Origin: Blautia sp.
GTDB lineage: Bacteria > Bacillota > Clostridia > Lachnospirales > Lachnospiraceae
Reading direction: 5' to 3'
NCBI GenBank assembly: GCA_017515945.1
Contig: JAFWDX010000438.1
Coordinates: forward strand, 1-8,081
DNA: 8,081 nucleotides
Shown here: in pieces, positions 6,287 to 8,081 of the stretch
Numbering within the stretch: the first letter of the stretch is position 1
Layout of the letters: every line of letters begins with the position of its first letter
Position numbers and translations under genes: made by a program
Notes under the pieces: model-generated
What the model was told of the DNA's origin: nothing
The model's input: the letters and a program-made list of their open reading frames with translations, nothing else
Databases searched by the model: none

Positions 6287-7561
6287 TTATCTTTCCTCGT
6301 TAAAATCTCTGACGGCTCTGGCCAGCGCATCCACATTGGCAGCCGGCACGCCGGGAACAATATTGTGAATGGTGTTAAATACATATCCGCCGTTTTTACT
6401 GAAAATGCCCAGACACTCCTTTGCCTGCTCATACACCTGCTCCGGTGTGCCTTCCGGCAGAAGGTGCTGCGTATCGATTCCGCCGCCCCAGAAGACCAGC
6501 TTATCGCCATATTTCTCCTTCAGCATGTTCCGGTCCATGTTCTGTGCCGTCCACTGTACCGGATTCAGGATGTCAAAGCCGCCCTCGACCAGTTCGTCGA
6601 TGATCGGTTCAATGCTGCCGCAGCAGTGCTTGAAGGTCTTCCAGCCTGTGTTTTCGTGTACCCAGGTATTGATCTTCTTCCAGTAAGGCATCCACAGCTC
6701 GTGCACCGTATTCTTGCTGTAGAAGAGGCTCTTCTGCGTGCCCAGGTCCGTTCCGCAGATATGCAGGACATCGATGGAATCGCCGATGGCATCATGGATC
6801 TTCTTCAGATTCTGGATGCCGATATCGGTTTCCTTCTCAAAAATCTCCTCAACGGTATCCGGATCTCCGGCCGTCACCATATAGAAATCCTCCAGCTTGC
6901 GGATTCCTTTGGGCGCTGTCAGCATCGGGCCGGCGATCATGGAGTGATCCGCCAGACATGTGCCGCCGCCGGTAATGCCGGTACTGCACTGTGTGATCAC
7001 GCGGCTGGGATCCTGCAGCCCGTCAATCTGCTTTTTGATATAGGCAACCTCCTCATCTGTAAAAACAGTGAACTCCTCCAGGTTGTCATTAATATCGTAA
7101 TCGTCCTCATCCCACTCCGGCGCGCGGTCTTCGTTATCAAAGTAGACGCCTTCCTTCGGCATGCGGGCTGTGGGAACGGAATCCGTGTCGGCGCAGGCAT
7201 AGATCAGGGTGTCGCCCTTTTCATCCGTGGTCGTGATAAACTGCTCCGGAACCAGAACGGTCTGTCCCCAGGGAGTCGTCCACTCCTTGTAAGTATCGTT
7301 CACATCAAATCCGTAGCAGGTCCGGGCCCCCCATACCGGCTGGGTCTGCACGCCCAGCGCCTCGCGGAGATCATCCTCCATCCAGCCCAGAAGCTGGCAG
7401 GGCTCAATTATTCTGACCGGTCTTTTCTCCAGACCGTAAAAATCTCTCAGCTCCTCCATCACCATGCAGTGCATGCCCGTTGTGTTCAGACCGCCGATAT
7501 CAAACAGCACCGGGCCTTCCTTATGCTCCAGCGCGAGTTTCAGTTTCTCCTTGCCTGTCAT
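6287..7561 (-). CDS. Uroporphyrinogen decarboxylase / MtaA-like (URO-D superfamily) protein
   Basis: A 424-residue cytoplasmic protein of the URO-D superfamily, which includes true uroporphyrinogen decarboxylases and the MtaA/CmuA cobamide methyltransferases. Visible marks are VLHICGTDLG (265-274), KHCCGSIEPIIDELVEGGFD (311-330), ILNPVQWTAQNM (331-342), a glycine-rich WGGGIDTQHLLPEGTPEQVY (358-377) and the C-terminal HNIVPGVPAANVDAL (399-413). H312-C313-C314 resembles the HxC zinc motif of the methyltransferases. The third cysteine expected near the WGGGID segment is not seen there; the next Cys is 383. It is unlikely to be the haem enzyme, since it sits in a sugar-uptake operon with an oxidoreductase and no haem genes. 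Its substrate is unknown. Start: ATG 7561 has AGGAG nine bases upstream and matches the family N-terminus (MTGKEKLKLALEHKEG). The frame continues upstream to 7666, but that stretch does not look like the family. The stop is 126 bases before the binding-protein start. Confidence 0.85.
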   Translation of the reverse strand: MTGKEKLKLALEHKEGPVLFDIGGLNTTGMHCMVMEELRDFYGLEKRPVRIIEPCQLLGWMEDDLREALGVQTQPVWGARTCYGFDVNDTYKEWTTPWGQTVLVPEQFITTTDEKGDTLIYACADTDSVPTARMPKEGVYFDNEDRAPEWDEDDYDINDNLEEFTVFTDEEVAYIKKQIDGLQDPSRVITQCSTGITGGGTCLADHSMIAGPMLTAPKGIRKLEDFYMVTAGDPDTVEEIFEKETDIGIQNLKKIHDAIGDSIDVLHICGTDLGTQKSLFYSKNTVHELWMPYWKKINTWVHENTGWKTFKHCCGSIEPIIDELVEGGFDILNPVQWTAQNMDRNMLKEKYGDKLVFWGGGIDTQHLLPEGTPEQVYEQAKECLGIFSKNGGYVFNTIHNIVPGVPAANVDALARAVRDFNEER

Positions 7562-7672
7562 CGTCTTCCGCTCCTCTCCTGCCCATACGGCAATGATCGT
7601 TCCGTTTGATTTGTTAATTCTTGCTGTCTTCGGTTTATGGCTGGCCGGTAATGAATCCGTGTCCATGCAATA

Positions 7673-7701
7673 ACTATATCCCCATGTCTGACCGGCATCA
7701 G
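7673..7701 (-). promoter_or_regulatory. Weak promoter candidate upstream of the UroD-like gene
   Basis: On the minus strand, TATAGT (7678-7673) has a 17-bp spacer to CTGATG (7701-7696, three of six consensus bases). It would give a leader of roughly 105 bases before the ATG at 7561. The 195-bp gap makes an extra promoter plausible, but the match is poor. Confidence 0.25.
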
Positions 7702-7761
7702 TCCATAATGTTGTTTAAAAATGTTCCGATATTGCTCTGCCGTTTTGCGGAAAGCAATCAA
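7678..7761 (-). pseudogene. Possible remnant of an AraC-type C-terminus
   Basis: Directly after the oxidoreductase stop, the minus strand encodes AFRKTAEQYRNIFKQHYGLM followed by PVRH. This resembles the end of the second helix-turn-helix of AraC proteins (F-x-R-x-FKK-x-x-G-x-x-P pattern), with one extra residue in the helix. There is an in-frame TGA just upstream and no proper start or ribosome binding site. If real it is a decayed fragment; with so few residues the match may be chance. Confidence 0.2.
7731..7758 (-). other. Imperfect hairpin after the oxidoreductase gene
   Basis: agcaat (7753-7758) pairs with attgct (7731-7736), and cgg with ccg inside, across a small internal loop. On the minus strand a TTTTT run appears eight or more bases later. 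It is too weak and too far from the T-run to call a terminator, but may slow transcription or mark the 3' end of the oxidoreductase message. Confidence 0.25.
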
Positions 7762-8081
7762 TCAAAATCCACCCAGCCCGCACCATTGTCGGCGGATTCC
7801 ACGCACTTCTCAATCCACTTTACGCCCATCCGGCCCGCATGCACGTCCGGATACCAGAAATCCCCGTATTCCGAGGTGTCTGCCTGATCCATGGCAATGG
7901 CAAATCTTCTGTACAGATTTGCCCAGGCTTCGAACAGGCCTTCCGCATGGCCGCCTCCGATGCGATCCTCCGCGCGGGCCTCGTCATACAGATAGCCGGC
8001 TCCGCGTTCCAGAATGCGCCTTGGCTCCCCTTCGATTTCATATGTCAGTTCGCGGTACTCCGGCATCTGATCAGGAAAAAA
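7758..8081 (-). CDS. Gfo/Idh/MocA-family oxidoreductase, C-terminal end only
   Basis: The last 107 codons of a gene that enters from beyond the right edge; an internal ATG at 8066 is not the true start because the frame stays open to the edge. Recognisable C-terminal features of this NAD(P)-dependent dehydrogenase family are the RIGGGHAEGLFEAWANLYRR segment, where GHxEG and a following aromatic-rich helix are typical. WYPDVHAGRMGVKWIEKCV follows, matching the usual PDxxxGxxxxxxIExxV ending. The N-terminal Rossmann domain is not in the window. Family members oxidise or reduce sugars, inositols and related polyols, which fits an operon for uptake of such a compound. It probably shares the operon with the genes downstream, although a 195-bp gap separates it from the UroD-like gene. 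Confidence 0.85.
   Translation of the reverse strand, partial: FFPDQMPEYRELTYEIEGEPRRILERGAGYLYDEARAEDRIGGGHAEGLFEAWANLYRRFAIAMDQADTSEYGDFWYPDVHAGRMGVKWIEKCVESADNGAGWVDFD

Noticed and set aside
6203..7609. 468-codon plus-strand frame opposite the UroD-like gene
   Set aside because: Antisense shadow; the minus-strand product has clear superfamily motifs and a good ribosome binding site.

Overview
The window is a stretch of one bacterial operon read entirely from the minus strand, plus the start of a second minus-strand gene. Base composition is moderately GC-rich. AGGAGG-type ribosome binding sites, a lipoprotein sugar-binding protein with an Ala/Ser/Glu-rich linker, and AraC-type regulators beside a ribose-type ABC transporter suggest an anaerobic Clostridia member of the Bacillota (Lachnospiraceae-like). 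That placement is inference from gene style; there is no taxonomic marker gene.

Layout in transcription order, high to low coordinates: the last 107 codons of a Gfo/Idh/MocA-type oxidoreductase (8081-7758); a 195-bp gap with a weak hairpin, a weak promoter candidate and an AraC-like peptide remnant; a UroD/MtaA-like protein (7561-6287); a 126-bp gap holding a consensus -10 box and a 10-bp inverted repeat; a lipoprotein substrate-binding protein (6160-4925); a hairpin (4885-4859); an RbsA/MglA-type double ATPase (4812-3298) broken by an in-frame TAG at 3510-3508; two different RbsC-type permeases (3284-2301 and 2273-1281); a short AraC-type DNA-binding protein with no sensor domain (1228-842); a strong rho-independent terminator (835-806); then a conventional AraC regulator with an N-terminal sensor-like region (743 to beyond position 1).

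Together these genes look like an uptake and utilisation operon for a simple sugar, polyol or related small molecule. The binding protein captures the substrate, the two permeases probably form a heterodimeric channel, the ATPase would drive it, and the oxidoreductase and UroD-like protein would act on the imported compound. The substrate cannot be read from the sequence. The AraC proteins are the likely local regulators.

The main oddities are the amber codon inside an otherwise intact ATPase gene, a roughly 100-residue repetitive linker in the binding protein, a free-standing AraC DNA-binding domain related to the neighbouring full AraC protein, and an inverted repeat over the internal promoter of the binding-protein gene. 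I see no RNA genes, CRISPR arrays, insertion sequences or phage genes, and no convincing plus-strand gene.
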